DNA from: JBCDBH01 sp039184055
GTDB taxonomy: Bacteria; Acidobacteriota; Thermoanaerobaculia; Multivoradales; J023
Assembly: GCA_039184055.1 (NCBI GenBank)
Contig: JBCDBH010000026.1
Span: forward strand, 1-29,444
Reading direction: 5' to 3'
Length of the DNA: 29,444 nt
Below the pieces are notes generated by a model, which was not told where the DNA came from, searched no databases, and saw nothing but the letters and a program-made list of their open reading frames with translations. The position numbers and the translations under genes were made by a program. This document shows, one piece after another, positions 15,464 through 23,794 of the stretch (position 1 is its first letter; each line of letters opens with the position of its first letter).

Positions 15464-16210
15464 TCAGACGCCGAGCGCGAGACGGTCGGCGAGCACTTTG
15501 GGCAGACCCGAGCGCACGATCCGCTGCTGAGCCTTTTCGATCGCGTAGTCGATCCGCTGCCAGCGGACGATTCGCGTCTCGCTGTCGTAGCTCATGTAGG
15601 CGGCGCGGGGATCGTGGTCACGCGGTTGACCGATCGAGCCGGGATTGAGCAGGTACCGGCTCCCCGGCTCGAGCTGAAGCGAGTAGGTCTCGCCCTGCAC
15701 GGCGGTGACGTCGATCGTGCCGTCGCTATGGCGGACGAAGATCGACGGGATGTGCGTGTGACCGAAGAAGACCAGAGGCGCGTCATAGCTCTCGAAGATC
15801 TCGTAGGCGTCGAAGACGGTGAAGACGTAGGCGTCTTCGTCGAGCGGTGAGCCGTGACAGACGTGCACTTCGTCGTCGATCGTGATCGGCCCCTGGGGGA
15901 GATCACGGACGAAGCGCAGGTTCGCGGTCATCAGGCGGTCGGTGGTCCACTTGGCGGCGGCGAGCGCGGGCTGGTTGAAATTCGAGCCGTCTTCGATCTC
16001 GGCGACCACCTTGTCGTGGTTGCCCCGCACGGTGTAGACCTGGCCTTCGAGCGTCTTGACCGCCTCGACGACTTGATTCGGGCCGGCGCCGTAGCCGACC
16101 AGATCGCCGAGCACGAGCGTGACGTCCCACCGCTGGCGGCGGACTCGACGCAGGACCGCCGCGAAAGCGTCCCAGTTGCCGTGCATGTCAGAGAGAATCA
16201 AGTAGCGCAA
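15464..16210 (-). CDS. Calcineurin-like metallophosphoesterase (YfcE/MPPE type)
   Basis: The protein has 248 residues. It carries the full set of metal-binding blocks of the calcineurin-like phosphoesterase fold: SDMHGN (Asp8, His10), GDLVGYG (Asp36), GNHD (Asn64, His65, Asp66), VCHGS (His119) and GHTHIP (His151, His153). It is likely a cytoplasmic phosphodiesterase or phosphatase of the YfcE-like family; the substrate is not predictable. The start is TTG at 16210: it is the only start that keeps the SDMH block, and GAGGA lies five bases upstream. It overlaps the end of aroK by 13 bases and is the last gene of the operon, 21 bases before the terminator stem. Confidence 0.88.
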   Translation of the reverse strand: MRYLILSDMHGNWDAFAAVLRRVRRQRWDVTLVLGDLVGYGAGPNQVVEAVKTLEGQVYTVRGNHDKVVAEIEDGSNFNQPALAAAKWTTDRLMTANLRFVRDLPQGPITIDDEVHVCHGSPLDEDAYVFTVFDAYEIFESYDAPLVFFGHTHIPSIFVRHSDGTIDVTAVQGETYSLQLEPGSRYLLNPGSIGQPRDHDPRAAYMSYDSETRIVRWQRIDYAIEKAQQRIVRSGLPKVLADRLALGV

Positions 16211-16713
16211 GAGGTTCCTCGAAGCAGGTCGGCGATTCTAGCAGCAAGATCGCGGGGTGTCGCCTCGGGATCGACATCGATCCGCAGGTCGGCCCGACCG
16301 TAGGCGTCACGACGCTGCCGCCACAGCTCGTGAGCGCGCTCGGGATCGCGAAACAACGGGCGAGAATCGTCACGATCACCGAGCCGCGTGACGATCAGCT
16401 CGAAAGCCGGGTCGAGCCACACCGTGGTGCCGAGCTCGGCGACCAGGGCGCGATTGTCGGCGCTCACCAACGCACCACCGCCACACGCGACGACGAGGTC
16501 GTCACGCTCTTCGGTTCGGGCCAAGGCCCGACGCTCCAAGTCGCGAAAGGTCGCCTCACCGTGTCGCGCGAAGATCGTGGCCACTGAATCCTCGGTCGAG
16601 CTCGCCACGATGGCGTCGTCGAGATCGACGAAGCGCAGGTCCAGCACGTCGGCCAGCTCCCGCCCGACGACGGTCTTGCCGGCCCCCATGAAACCGGTGA
16701 GATAGACACGCAT
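16198..16713 (-). CDS. aroK: Shikimate kinase
   Basis: The protein has 171 residues, the usual length for AroK/AroL. It phosphorylates shikimate to shikimate 3-phosphate with ATP, the fifth step of chorismate synthesis. It has the Walker A loop GFMGAGKT (7-14) and the shikimate-binding Asp in FVDLDD (30-33). FRDLE (56-60) provides the substrate arginine, and VVACGGGAL (74-82) the substrate glycine loop. A lid region with SRPLF and a C-terminal ADLRID adenine-binding stretch complete it. The ATG lies five bases after the MetS stop, and GAGG for its ribosome site overlaps that stop codon, implying translational coupling. No other shikimate gene is in the window. Confidence 0.95.
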   Translation of the reverse strand: MRVYLTGFMGAGKTVVGRELADVLDLRFVDLDDAIVASSTEDSVATIFARHGEATFRDLERRALARTEERDDLVVACGGGALVSADNRALVAELGTTVWLDPAFELIVTRLGDRDDSRPLFRDPERAHELWRQRRDAYGRADLRIDVDPEATPRDLAARIADLLRGTSCAT

Positions 16714-16718
16714 CGACC

Positions 16719-16832
16719 TCAGTCGTGACGCTTGCCACGCTCACTGAGAATGGCGCGGGTCAAAAAGAAGCCAAAGCCACCCCAGACGGCGGTCAAAATG
16801 ACGATCATGATCACGATGGCTTCAGTAGTCAT
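16719..16832 (-). CDS. MetS-type small subunit of an NSS transporter (37 aa)
   Basis: This is a 37-residue protein: a five-residue start, one hydrophobic helix from about residue 6 to 28 (IVIMIVILTAVWGGFGFFLT) and a short basic tail (ERGKRHD). The layout and the internal WGGF match the small subunits that accompany bacterial NSS-family methionine/alanine importers (MetPS in Corynebacterium). Its position 36 bases after the NSS transporter gene supports this. GGGAG sits about six bases before the ATG. A CGGCCG-CT-CGGCCG hairpin (16845-16858) lies in the gap just upstream of the ribosome site. It is easily missed because of its size. Confidence 0.8.
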   Translation of the reverse strand: MTTEAIVIMIVILTAVWGGFGFFLTRAILSERGKRHD

Positions 16833-16868
16833 GGATTTCTCCCACGGCCGCTCGGCCGATCTCAATCC

Positions 16869-18356
16869 TCACGGAATCACCTCACCGCCCTTGGGCGGCG
16901 ACGTATCGCTGGGCGGGCCGCTCAAACGACGCACCAGCCAGCGATTGGCGAGCAGCAGGACGACCAGCACGATGGCCCATTGAAAGAGCACCGAGCCGAC
17001 GTTGAACGGGCTGAAGGGGTCGAGCCAGCCTTCGGGATTGCTCTGATAGGCCACCACCAGCCACCAGACGATGAGCGCGATGGCCTGGATCGGAATCAGC
17101 GCGATGATGGCGATCGTCCACCAGCGCCCGATGCGGAGATCGGCGCCGTCGCCGTTGACCACCTCGGTGCGCAGTCGATCGACCCCGAAGCGGATCGCCG
17201 CGATGGCGATGAAGAGACCCGAGAGCATCAGGCCGACGCCCCAGACCCAGTCCTGATTCTGAAAGACCTCGATATAGAGCGCCGAGGGCAGACCGAGCAC
17301 GAACGCCACCGCGCCGAGCCCGAACAAGGCGACCCGACGGCTCAAACCGGCGTCGATCAAGACGCGCGTGGCGAGCTCGAACATCGAGATCAGACTGGTG
17401 AGCGCGGCGAAGGAGAGCGCCAGGAAGAACAGCACCATGAAGACGGCGCCACCGGGCATTTGGGCGAAGAGCTGTGGAATCCAGATGAAGGTCAAGCCTT
17501 CGTTGCCGGCACCGACGATCTCGGCCTGGGCGCCGGGGTTGATCGCGAACACGGTGCACAACACCATGATGCCGGCGAGCAACGACACCGAGTTGTTGCC
17601 GAAGCCGATCAAGAAGCCGTTGAGCGCGACGTCTTCTCGCGCCCGCATATAGACCGCGTATGTGAGGATCAATCCCCACCCCGCGCCGGTATCCCACGCG
17701 TTTTGCGTCAGCGCCTGGAGCCAGATATCGGGTTTGGCGAGCGCCGACCAGTCGGGCGTGAAGAGAAAGGCCAGACCGCGCTCGGCCCCGGGCAAGGTGA
17801 CGGCGCGGATCGCCAGAATCACCACCAGGACGAAGAGGGTCGGGATGAGAATGGTGGCGACCCGCTCGATGCCACGGACACCGAACCACACCACCGCGAG
17901 CGCGGCGGCGAGCGCCAGGCCCTGGGTGAGCACCGCCGCCCACGAGCTGTTGAAGGTCGTCCACAGAGCTTCGCTGGCCCCCGCCGACGACGTCAGGTCA
18001 CCGGTCAATGAGGCGGCGAGAAAACGCAGACACCAACCGCTGACGACGGCGTAATAGATCATGATCGCGGTCGCGCACACCGCCACCCAGGCACCCATCC
18101 AGGCGGTCTTGGGGCCACCGATCTCGACAAACGCTCCGATGGTTCCTTTGCGCGCCCGTTTGCCAAACGCGAACTCGGCGATGATCAGCGGGATCGACCA
18201 CAGCAACAAGAACACGACCCAGGCGACCAGAAAGCTGCCGCCGCCGTTGCTCGCCGCGATGCGGGGAAAACGCCAGATATTGCCCGTACCGACCGCCATA
18301 CCGAGGGTGGCGAGCACCAACCCCCAGCGGCTGCCGAATTGCTCGACTCGACTCAT
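16869..18356 (-). CDS. Neurotransmitter:sodium symporter (NSS/SLC6) family amino-acid transporter
   Basis: The protein has 495 residues and about 11-12 hydrophobic segments. Segment 1 carries the NSS signature GMAVGTGNIWRFP (19-31), which in LeuT-fold transporters holds the unwound TM1 and sodium sites. Other NSS-like stretches are ASNGGGSFLVAW and WGLILTYAVYM, and a later LSFAALTSLISMFE matches the TM8 region. It imports an amino acid or related solute with Na+. The partner MetS-like peptide suggests a methionine/alanine-type substrate, by analogy only. The ATG overlaps the thiE stop as ATGA. The C-terminal tail after the last helix is Pro/Ser-rich. Confidence 0.92.
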   Translation of the reverse strand: MSRVEQFGSRWGLVLATLGMAVGTGNIWRFPRIAASNGGGSFLVAWVVFLLLWSIPLIIAEFAFGKRARKGTIGAFVEIGGPKTAWMGAWVAVCATAIMIYYAVVSGWCLRFLAASLTGDLTSSAGASEALWTTFNSSWAAVLTQGLALAAALAVVWFGVRGIERVATILIPTLFVLVVILAIRAVTLPGAERGLAFLFTPDWSALAKPDIWLQALTQNAWDTGAGWGLILTYAVYMRAREDVALNGFLIGFGNNSVSLLAGIMVLCTVFAINPGAQAEIVGAGNEGLTFIWIPQLFAQMPGGAVFMVLFFLALSFAALTSLISMFELATRVLIDAGLSRRVALFGLGAVAFVLGLPSALYIEVFQNQDWVWGVGLMLSGLFIAIAAIRFGVDRLRTEVVNGDGADLRIGRWWTIAIIALIPIQAIALIVWWLVVAYQSNPEGWLDPFSPFNVGSVLFQWAIVLVVLLLANRWLVRRLSGPPSDTSPPKGGEVIP

Positions 18357-18994
18357 GATCCATCCTCCATGGCGGCGAGCAACCGCCGGCAATTCTCCCC
18401 TACGTTGCCTCGACACACGGCGCTCAGGACCACGGCGAGATCGGCCCCGGCGGCGAGCACCGAAGCGAGGCGCGTGGCATCGATGCCACCGATCGCCACC
18501 AGGGGTTTGTCGGTCACCGAGCGAGCCCAGCGAACGAGATCGAGGCCGACCACCGGATCGGGATTCGCCTTGCTGGTGGTCGGGAACACCGGCCCGACCG
18601 CGATCACGTCGACCGCTGGATCGACCGCCGCCCGTTCGACCGCGGCACGGTCGTGGGTCGATTGACCGATCCACATCCCCGGGCCGAGCACGCGTCGCGC
18701 CGCCTCGGGGGGCAAATCGCGATCACCGACATGGACCCCCGCGATACCCGGCACCACCGCCGCGACATCGACACGGTCATCGAGCCACAGGTGCGTATCG
18801 GGAAACGCGACCAGCCGCGCGCGACACACGGCGGCCAGCTCGGCGAGATCGCGTCCCGTCATCCCTTTGGCACGAAGCTGGATCCAGCCGACCCCCGCCG
18901 CCGCCATGGTCTCGACCGCCACCGGCAGGCTCGGGCCGAGCATGTCGAGATCGGCGATGGCGTAGAGCCTCGCCGCTGGGAGCTCAGGACTCAC
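18353..18994 (-). CDS. thiE: Thiamine-phosphate synthase
   Basis: The protein has 213 residues. It joins the hydroxymethylpyrimidine and thiazole phosphate moieties to make thiamine phosphate. TIM-barrel ThiE motifs appear in order: WIQLRAKG (37-44), LWLDDRVD (69-76, the family's LINDR block), GVHVGDRDLP (86-95) and IGQSTH (109-114). Next are VGPVFPTTSK (133-142), the pyrophosphate loop, and KPLVAIGGID (163-172). GTG 18994 is chosen: it puts the first strand (RLYAIADLD) at residue 9, as is normal, and overlaps the accC end by 11 bases. Longer in-frame extensions only copy accC sequence in another frame. No other thiamine gene is nearby. Confidence 0.9.
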   Translation of the reverse strand: MSPELPAARLYAIADLDMLGPSLPVAVETMAAAGVGWIQLRAKGMTGRDLAELAAVCRARLVAFPDTHLWLDDRVDVAAVVPGIAGVHVGDRDLPPEAARRVLGPGMWIGQSTHDRAAVERAAVDPAVDVIAVGPVFPTTSKANPDPVVGLDLVRWARSVTDKPLVAIGGIDATRLASVLAAGADLAVVLSAVCRGNVGENCRRLLAAMEDGS

Positions 18995-20348
18995 GTTCCG
19001 CGGCGGCGCGCTCACGCGCCTGGAATTCCTCCAACCATCGAGTCGACAATTCACCTCGGCGGAACACCGGATCACGCAGGATCCGCTTGTGCAACGGAAT
19101 CGAGGTCTTGATGCCTTCGACGATAAAGAAGTCGAGGGCACGCTCCATCCGCGCGATCGCCTCGTCTCGATCCGCGCCTTGCACGATCAGCTTGGCGACC
19201 ATCGAGTCGTAATGCGGTGGGATCACGTACTCCTGGTAAGCGTGGGTGTCGACGCGGACTCCGGGACCACCCGGCAGATGGAGCGTCGTCATCCGCCCGG
19301 GCGACGGGGTGAACTTGTCGGGATCCTCGGCGTTGATTCGACATTCGATGGCGTGCCCGCGAGGCTTCAGCCCACCGCGAATCGACAGAGGCTTACCCGA
19401 AGCGACCCGAATCTGCTCCTTGACCAGGTCGACGCCCATGACCATCTCGGTCACCGGATGCTCGACCTGGATACGGGTGTTCATCTCCATGAAATAAAAC
19501 GACCCGTCTTGATCGAGCAGGAACTCGACCGTGCCGGCGTTCTCGTACTCCACCGCCTCACCGAGACGCACCGCGGCGGCGCCCATCCGCTCGCGAAGCT
19601 CTTGATCGAGCGCCGGCGACGGCGATTCTTCGATCAGCTTTTGATGCCGACGCTGGATCGAGCACTCGCGCTCGCCGAGATGGATGACGCGACCGGTCTT
19701 GTCGCCGAAGATCTGAATCTCGACGTGTCGCGGCTGGAGCAGGTATTTCTCCAGGTACATCGACCCGTCGCCAAACGCCCGGCTGGCTTCTTCACTGGCG
19801 GTATTGAAGTTCTTTTCGATCGTCTCCGGCTCGTGGACGATCCGCATACCGCGACCGCCACCGCCAGCGGCCGCCTTGAGAATCACCGGGAATCCGACTT
19901 CGGCGGCGAGCGCGGCGGCAGCGGCGGCGTCTTTCAGCGGCTCCGTGCTACCGGGTAGTACCGGCACGCCGGCTTCGACCGCGACCTTGCGCGCGTTGGC
20001 CTTGTCGCCCATGGCGCGAATCGTCGACGCTTTGGGACCGATCCAACCGAGCTTGATCTCGTCGAGAATCTCGGCGAAGTCGGCGTTCTCCGACAGAAAG
20101 CCATAGCCCGGATGAATCGCATCGGCACCGGTGATCTCGGCCGCCGCGACCACGCGGGTGACGTCGAGATAGCTCCCGCTCGAAGGCGGGGGTCCGATGC
20201 ACACGTCTTCATGAGCGTAGGTGACGTGTAGGCTCTCGCGGTCGGCGGTCGAGTGCACGGCGACCGTCTCGATACCGAGCTCACGACACGCGTGAATGAT
20301 GCGTAGCGCGATCTCGCCTCGATTGGCGATCAGGATCTTTTTGAACAT
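18984..20348 (-). CDS. accC: Biotin carboxylase subunit of acetyl-CoA carboxylase
   Basis: The protein has 454 residues, the usual size. It carboxylates biotin on AccB using ATP and bicarbonate, the first half-reaction of malonyl-CoA synthesis. It starts with KKILIANRGEIALRI and has the PGYGFLSEN block (80-88). Lys116, Lys158 and the glycine-rich ATP lid AGGGGRGM (161-168) sit at E. coli-like positions. RRHQK, MEMNTRIQVEHPVTE and AIECRINAEDP motifs complete it. ATG 20348 shares one base with the accB stop (TGATG); a GTG one codon earlier is possible. Confidence 0.97.
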   Translation of the reverse strand: MFKKILIANRGEIALRIIHACRELGIETVAVHSTADRESLHVTYAHEDVCIGPPPSSGSYLDVTRVVAAAEITGADAIHPGYGFLSENADFAEILDEIKLGWIGPKASTIRAMGDKANARKVAVEAGVPVLPGSTEPLKDAAAAAALAAEVGFPVILKAAAGGGGRGMRIVHEPETIEKNFNTASEEASRAFGDGSMYLEKYLLQPRHVEIQIFGDKTGRVIHLGERECSIQRRHQKLIEESPSPALDQELRERMGAAAVRLGEAVEYENAGTVEFLLDQDGSFYFMEMNTRIQVEHPVTEMVMGVDLVKEQIRVASGKPLSIRGGLKPRGHAIECRINAEDPDKFTPSPGRMTTLHLPGGPGVRVDTHAYQEYVIPPHYDSMVAKLIVQGADRDEAIARMERALDFFIVEGIKTSIPLHKRILRDPVFRRGELSTRWLEEFQARERAAAERES

Positions 20349-20842
20349 CACTTGATGGCGAAGAGCGGTTCGCCGAATTCGACCGGCTGAGCGTTCTTCG
20401 GGTAGATCTTCACGACCTCACCGTCGACATCGCTTTCGATCTCGTTCATCAGCTTCATCGCTTCGACGATGCAGAGCGTCTGCCCTTTCTTGACCCGAGT
20501 CCCCACCTCGACAAACGCTGGCGAATCGGGGTTGGGCGCGCTGTAGAAGGTCCCGACGATCGGCGATTCGACGATGTGAGCGCCAGCCGCCAGATCGTCC
20601 TCGACCTCGGGTTCAGCGGCCGGCGCGGGTGACGCGGCGACCGCCGCCGGGGCACTGGCCACCGGTGGAGCCGCCGGGACGCTGACCGGAATGCTCTCCA
20701 CCGGAGGAGCCGCCACCACCGTGGCCGGTTGCTGCTGGCCTTCGATCTTGAAGCGAAAACCGGAACGTTCGATTTCGATGCTGTTCAGTCGGTGGGTCGC
20801 CACCTGATCGATCAGCTCTTTGATCTGGTCGAAGGTCAACAC
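20348..20842 (-). CDS. accB: Biotin carboxyl carrier protein of acetyl-CoA carboxylase
   Basis: The protein has 164 residues. A short N-terminal helix region (TFDQIKELIDQVATHRLNSIEI) is followed by an Ala/Pro linker (about 38-85). The biotinyl domain has SPIVGTFY near 93-100 and the biotinylation site EAMKLMNE with Lys130. It carries biotin between AccC and the carboxyltransferase. GTG 20842 is chosen because GGGGGA stands about six bases upstream and it gives the standard N-terminus; a GTG at 20884 would add 14 untypical residues. The roadblock gene ends 66 bases upstream. Confidence 0.95.
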   Translation of the reverse strand: MLTFDQIKELIDQVATHRLNSIEIERSGFRFKIEGQQQPATVVAAPPVESIPVSVPAAPPVASAPAAVAASPAPAAEPEVEDDLAAGAHIVESPIVGTFYSAPNPDSPAFVEVGTRVKKGQTLCIVEAMKLMNEIESDVDGEVVKIYPKNAQPVEFGEPLFAIK

Positions 20843-20908
20843 GCTGAATCCCCCTATACCCGACTCACGGGTCGGCTCTGGCACCGGCTCGGTTGCGATG
20901 CGCTCTGG

Positions 20909-21265
20909 CTAAACGAGATCTCTCTCGAACGAGAGTACCGCCCGGCGAAGCTCGAAACGAGCTCGGCCCTTGTTGGCACCGGCACGAAGAACGAGGAGTA
21001 GATAATAGCCTCGTGTCAGCGCGCTGACCATAACCGTGAGCTGATCGGTGTCGATGGTCAGCTGACGCACGCCTCCGGCATTGAGCTCTTCGTGGTTCTG
21101 CGAGATCGACTGTACCTGAGTCATGAACTCGGCGGCGAGAATCTCGACATCGTGCTCGGGCTGCTTGGGCCAGCTCTCCACCGGGACGCCGTCGCCAGCC
21201 ACCAATGCGATGGTCATGGCGTCGCCGATCCGGTCGCTGACCGAGCGGAGTCGATCAGCGAACAC
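20909..21265 (-). CDS. Roadblock/LC7-domain protein
   Basis: The protein has 118 residues, one domain. The order (amphipathic helix, strand IALVAGDGVPVES, long central helix AAEFMTQVQSISQNHEE, strands VRQLTIDTDQLTVMVSAL and YYLLLVLRAGAN, C-terminal helix) is that of roadblock/LC7 proteins such as MglB. Those proteins dimerise and act on or with small Ras-like GTPases in cell polarity and motility. No GTPase gene is in the window. GTG 21265 overlaps the preceding TPR gene by 11 bases, so the two are probably translated together. Confidence 0.85.
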   Translation of the reverse strand: MFADRLRSVSDRIGDAMTIALVAGDGVPVESWPKQPEHDVEILAAEFMTQVQSISQNHEELNAGGVRQLTIDTDQLTVMVSALTRGYYLLLVLRAGANKGRARFELRRAVLSFERDLV

Positions 21266-23663
21266 CGCTGTGCCGTCCTTTGCGCAGATGGTCGAGATAA
21301 GCTTCGAGAACGAAGGTCTTCTTTTCGGTGAGACCGGCGGGCGCCCGACCGGTGCGCGCGGTGTGTGTCACCAGCAGGCGCTCGGCGGTGAGCTCGGGGC
21401 GCTGCACCTGTTGGATGCGCTCGATTCCGATGAGCGCCGCCTCGTTGTCGGGTTCCTCTTCGAGGATCTGACGAAAGATCCGTTCGGCTTCCTCGAGATG
21501 GCCCTGACGTAGGTAAATCTCACCGAGGGTGGCGGTCGACGGCGTGATGCCACTGACCCGTGCACCGCTCGGTCGCGCGTGCGAGTCGCCCGAAGGCGCT
21601 CGCGTCTCACCGGATGGGGTGGTGATGGTGGGAGCCGGTGCCGTGGTGCCCGGTGGCCGAATCGGCACCTCGGCGGTGATCACCTCGGCCTCCTCCTCTT
21701 CTTCGACCGGCGGCGCCATCTCGACGGTTTCCGCTCCGTGTGGCGTCGCGAAATCGCTCCACGAGTCGTCCATCGGCGGTGTCGTCAGCGACGCTTCGTC
21801 GAACGCCGGCGCCGGTAGCTCACCGGTGAGCGCCATGGCGTTGGGCTCACGGGCCATCAACATGCCGTCGCCGTACGCGGGCGCGGTATCGTCGAGACGC
21901 GGCGCGGTATCGGCAAAAGGCTCGAGATCAGGTGGCGGCTGAACCTCGGTGGGGGCGAGCTCTGGCGGAGCGGCCATTTCGGACGCGAGACGTTCGGTTT
22001 CGATCTCCGCGGTCGCTTCGGACTCGCTCGTCGGCTCGGGATCGAGTACCGGCTCGGGATCGATGGCTGGATCGGGCGTCGCGTCGAGCTCGGCGGCGGC
22101 CTCGACCACCATGTCCGAGCCCGGCTCGGCGTCCATCTCCAAGGGAGCTGGTTCGGCGACGATCTCGGGCTCCGGAACCGCTTCCGGCTCGAAGACGATC
22201 TCGGACTCGGCGACCATCTCGGGCTCGGCGACCATCTCGGGCTCGGAGACCCTCTCGGGTTCTGCAGCAGCCTCGGGCTCAGCGTCCGTACGATCCGCCT
22301 CGATCGCAGTATCTTCGGCTTCGAAACCGAGCTCGAACGGCGCTTCATCGATGCTCTCGGCTTCGCTCGGCTCGTCGGCGGTACTCGTCGCGACTCCCAT
22401 CGCGATCCCCGTGGCGGCCACGCCCGTGGCCGCCATCGCTGTCGCGAGACCGGTCACGGCGGCGGTCGCCAAGCCGCTATCGTCCGGCGCCACGGGATCG
22501 TCCGCTGCCTCGGGTTGTGTGGCCTCTTGATCGACAACCGGATCGTCCGCGACAGCAGGCGCTGACGAGGATGCCGCCAGCGTCGCCATGGCGGTCTTGC
22601 CCGCGCCACCGACCGGCAGCATCGCCTCAGGATCGAAGAGCCCTTCGTCACCGAGCAAACGCCAATGATGCTCGGCGTCGTCGCGCATCAGCGTCACGAA
22701 CGGCGCGGGCTGACGACGGACCTGATCGAGCGCGGTGGCTTTCCACAGGGCATCGAGCTTGGGAGCCGGTACGGGCTCGCCGAGCTGGAAGAGATCGGCC
22801 GAATCGCTGATGGCACGATCGAGCGCTTCCGGTTCGGTGGGGGTTGGCGCGGCGACCTCTTCGACTGGAGCCTCTTGATCTGCTGCAGCCGCTTGCTCCT
22901 CGGCCGGAGCATCGGCGGTCGGGAAAACGGGCTCGGCGATCACGGGCGGCGCTTCGTCGACGGCAACGGTCTCTTCGGTCTCGCTCACCGATTCCGTCAG
23001 CGGCGCGTCCTCGATCGGAGGCGCGTCGTTCGCCGTCAGCGCCTCCACGCTCTCGACCACCGCCATCGGCGCGGTGGGAATGTCGTCCTGAAGGTCGGAG
23101 TCGAACGGTGACGGCATATCCTCGACCGGAGCAGTGATTTCCTGCGAGGTGGATGGCGAGGCGATCGCCGCCAGCTCTTCGGGCATCGACGCCGCCAAGA
23201 GATCGTCGGCGGACGCCTGAGCGGTCATCGTCGCGGTGCTCTGCGTCGAGAAGAGGCGTTTGATCCGATAGTCGAAATGATCGATTTCCGGATCACGGTC
23301 GTTGATCAGACGATAGAAGTCGAGCCGTTCTTCAGCCTGCCCGGGATCGCCGAGCTGCAGATACGCCTCGACCAAAAGCTTGTTGGCGACGATGTGCGCC
23401 GGATCGCGCTCGAGCACGCTTTCGAGCAGCTCGGCGCCTTGTTCGGGTTGCGACATGGCCAAATGGCAACGGCTCAGGGCCACCCGCGCGGAGAGGTCGT
23501 TGGGCCGCTTGGCCAGACCCTGCTCCAACACCTCCATGGCGTGCGCGTGATCTCCAACTCGGCGGTATTCCTCGGCCAGTTGAAGATAAAGACGCGAATC
23601 GGGAGTTTGCTCCCATCGCTGACGGAGCTCGTCGATGCGGCTGGTGTCGTGCGCTTCGGCCAT
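21255..23663 (-). CDS. TPR protein with long acidic Ala/Pro/Glu linker
   Basis: The protein has 802 residues. Residues about 5-145 contain three to four TPR-like helix pairs (RLYLQLAEEYRRVGDHAHAM, ARVALSRCHLAMSQPEQG, ANKLLVEAYLQLGDPGQA). A very long, acidic, low-complexity region (about 150-700) rich in Ala, Pro, Glu, Val and Thr follows, with hexad-like EPE repeats at about 467-504. Inside it, residues about 396-428 are uncharged Ala/Gly/Thr/Met-rich (GLATAMAATGVAATGIAMGV) and could be a membrane or buried helix. One more TPR unit (LGEIYLRQGHLEEAERIF) lies at about 710-745. It is the first gene of the operon, with an extended -10 element 56 bases upstream. It is probably a scaffold for the coupled roadblock protein (inference). 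Confidence 0.85.
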   Translation of the reverse strand: MAEAHDTSRIDELRQRWEQTPDSRLYLQLAEEYRRVGDHAHAMEVLEQGLAKRPNDLSARVALSRCHLAMSQPEQGAELLESVLERDPAHIVANKLLVEAYLQLGDPGQAEERLDFYRLINDRDPEIDHFDYRIKRLFSTQSTATMTAQASADDLLAASMPEELAAIASPSTSQEITAPVEDMPSPFDSDLQDDIPTAPMAVVESVEALTANDAPPIEDAPLTESVSETEETVAVDEAPPVIAEPVFPTADAPAEEQAAAADQEAPVEEVAAPTPTEPEALDRAISDSADLFQLGEPVPAPKLDALWKATALDQVRRQPAPFVTLMRDDAEHHWRLLGDEGLFDPEAMLPVGGAGKTAMATLAASSSAPAVADDPVVDQEATQPEAADDPVAPDDSGLATAAVTGLATAMAATGVAATGIAMGVATSTADEPSEAESIDEAPFELGFEAEDTAIEADRTDAEPEAAAEPERVSEPEMVAEPEMVAESEIVFEPEAVPEPEIVAEPAPLEMDAEPGSDMVVEAAAELDATPDPAIDPEPVLDPEPTSESEATAEIETERLASEMAAPPELAPTEVQPPPDLEPFADTAPRLDDTAPAYGDGMLMAREPNAMALTGELPAPAFDEASLTTPPMDDSWSDFATPHGAETVEMAPPVEEEEEAEVITAEVPIRPPGTTAPAPTITTPSGETRAPSGDSHARPSGARVSGITPSTATLGEIYLRQGHLEEAERIFRQILEEEPDNEAALIGIERIQQVQRPELTAERLLVTHTARTGRAPAGLTEKKTFVLEAYLDHLRKGRHSGVR
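22151..22262 (-). repeat. Degenerate 18-base repeats in the TPR gene linker
   Basis: Units read on the minus strand encode six-residue steps of the type MVAEPE, MVAESE, IVFEPE, AVPEPE and IVAEPA. The pair around 22209-22244 is nearly identical at the DNA level. It looks like recent slippage expansion of a disordered linker. Confidence 0.7.
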
Positions 23664-23718
23664 AGATCGCTCTCATTGTGGAGAAACCCGAGGAATCTCC
23701 CTTTCAGTCGTTCGAGCG

Positions 23719-23727
23719 AGTATAGCA
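23719..23727 (-). promoter_or_regulatory. Extended -10 element for the TPR-led operon
   Basis: On the minus strand TGCTATACT (TG, one base, TATACT) ends 55 bases before the TPR start codon. No good -35 hexamer is seen, as expected for extended -10 promoters. It lies between the lipoprotein terminator and the operon's first gene. Confidence 0.5.
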
Positions 23728-23740
23728 GCGATGCACAAGA

Positions 23741-23769
23741 AACGCGCCCTCCCGGCGGAAGGGCGCGTT
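23741..23769 (-). terminator. Intrinsic terminator after the Ig-like lipoprotein gene
   Basis: AACGCGCCCT (23741-23750) and AGGGCGCGTT (23760-23769) pair perfectly around nine bases. On the minus strand the stem is followed by a T-rich run (TTTCTT). It lies 26 bases past the stop at 23795. Confidence 0.85.
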
Positions 23770-23794
23770 CGGAGCCGTGGCCCGTCGAAATCGA

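Noticed and set aside
16725..18011. 428-codon plus-strand frame across the transporter and MetS genes
   Set aside because: The product is a His/Asp/Arg/Gln-rich low-complexity mirror of a membrane protein; the other strand has NSS motifs.
18353..19141. Longer ThiE starting upstream at 19141
   Set aside because: The extra residues lie inside accC in another frame and have no ThiE similarity; GTG 18994 gives the standard N-terminus.
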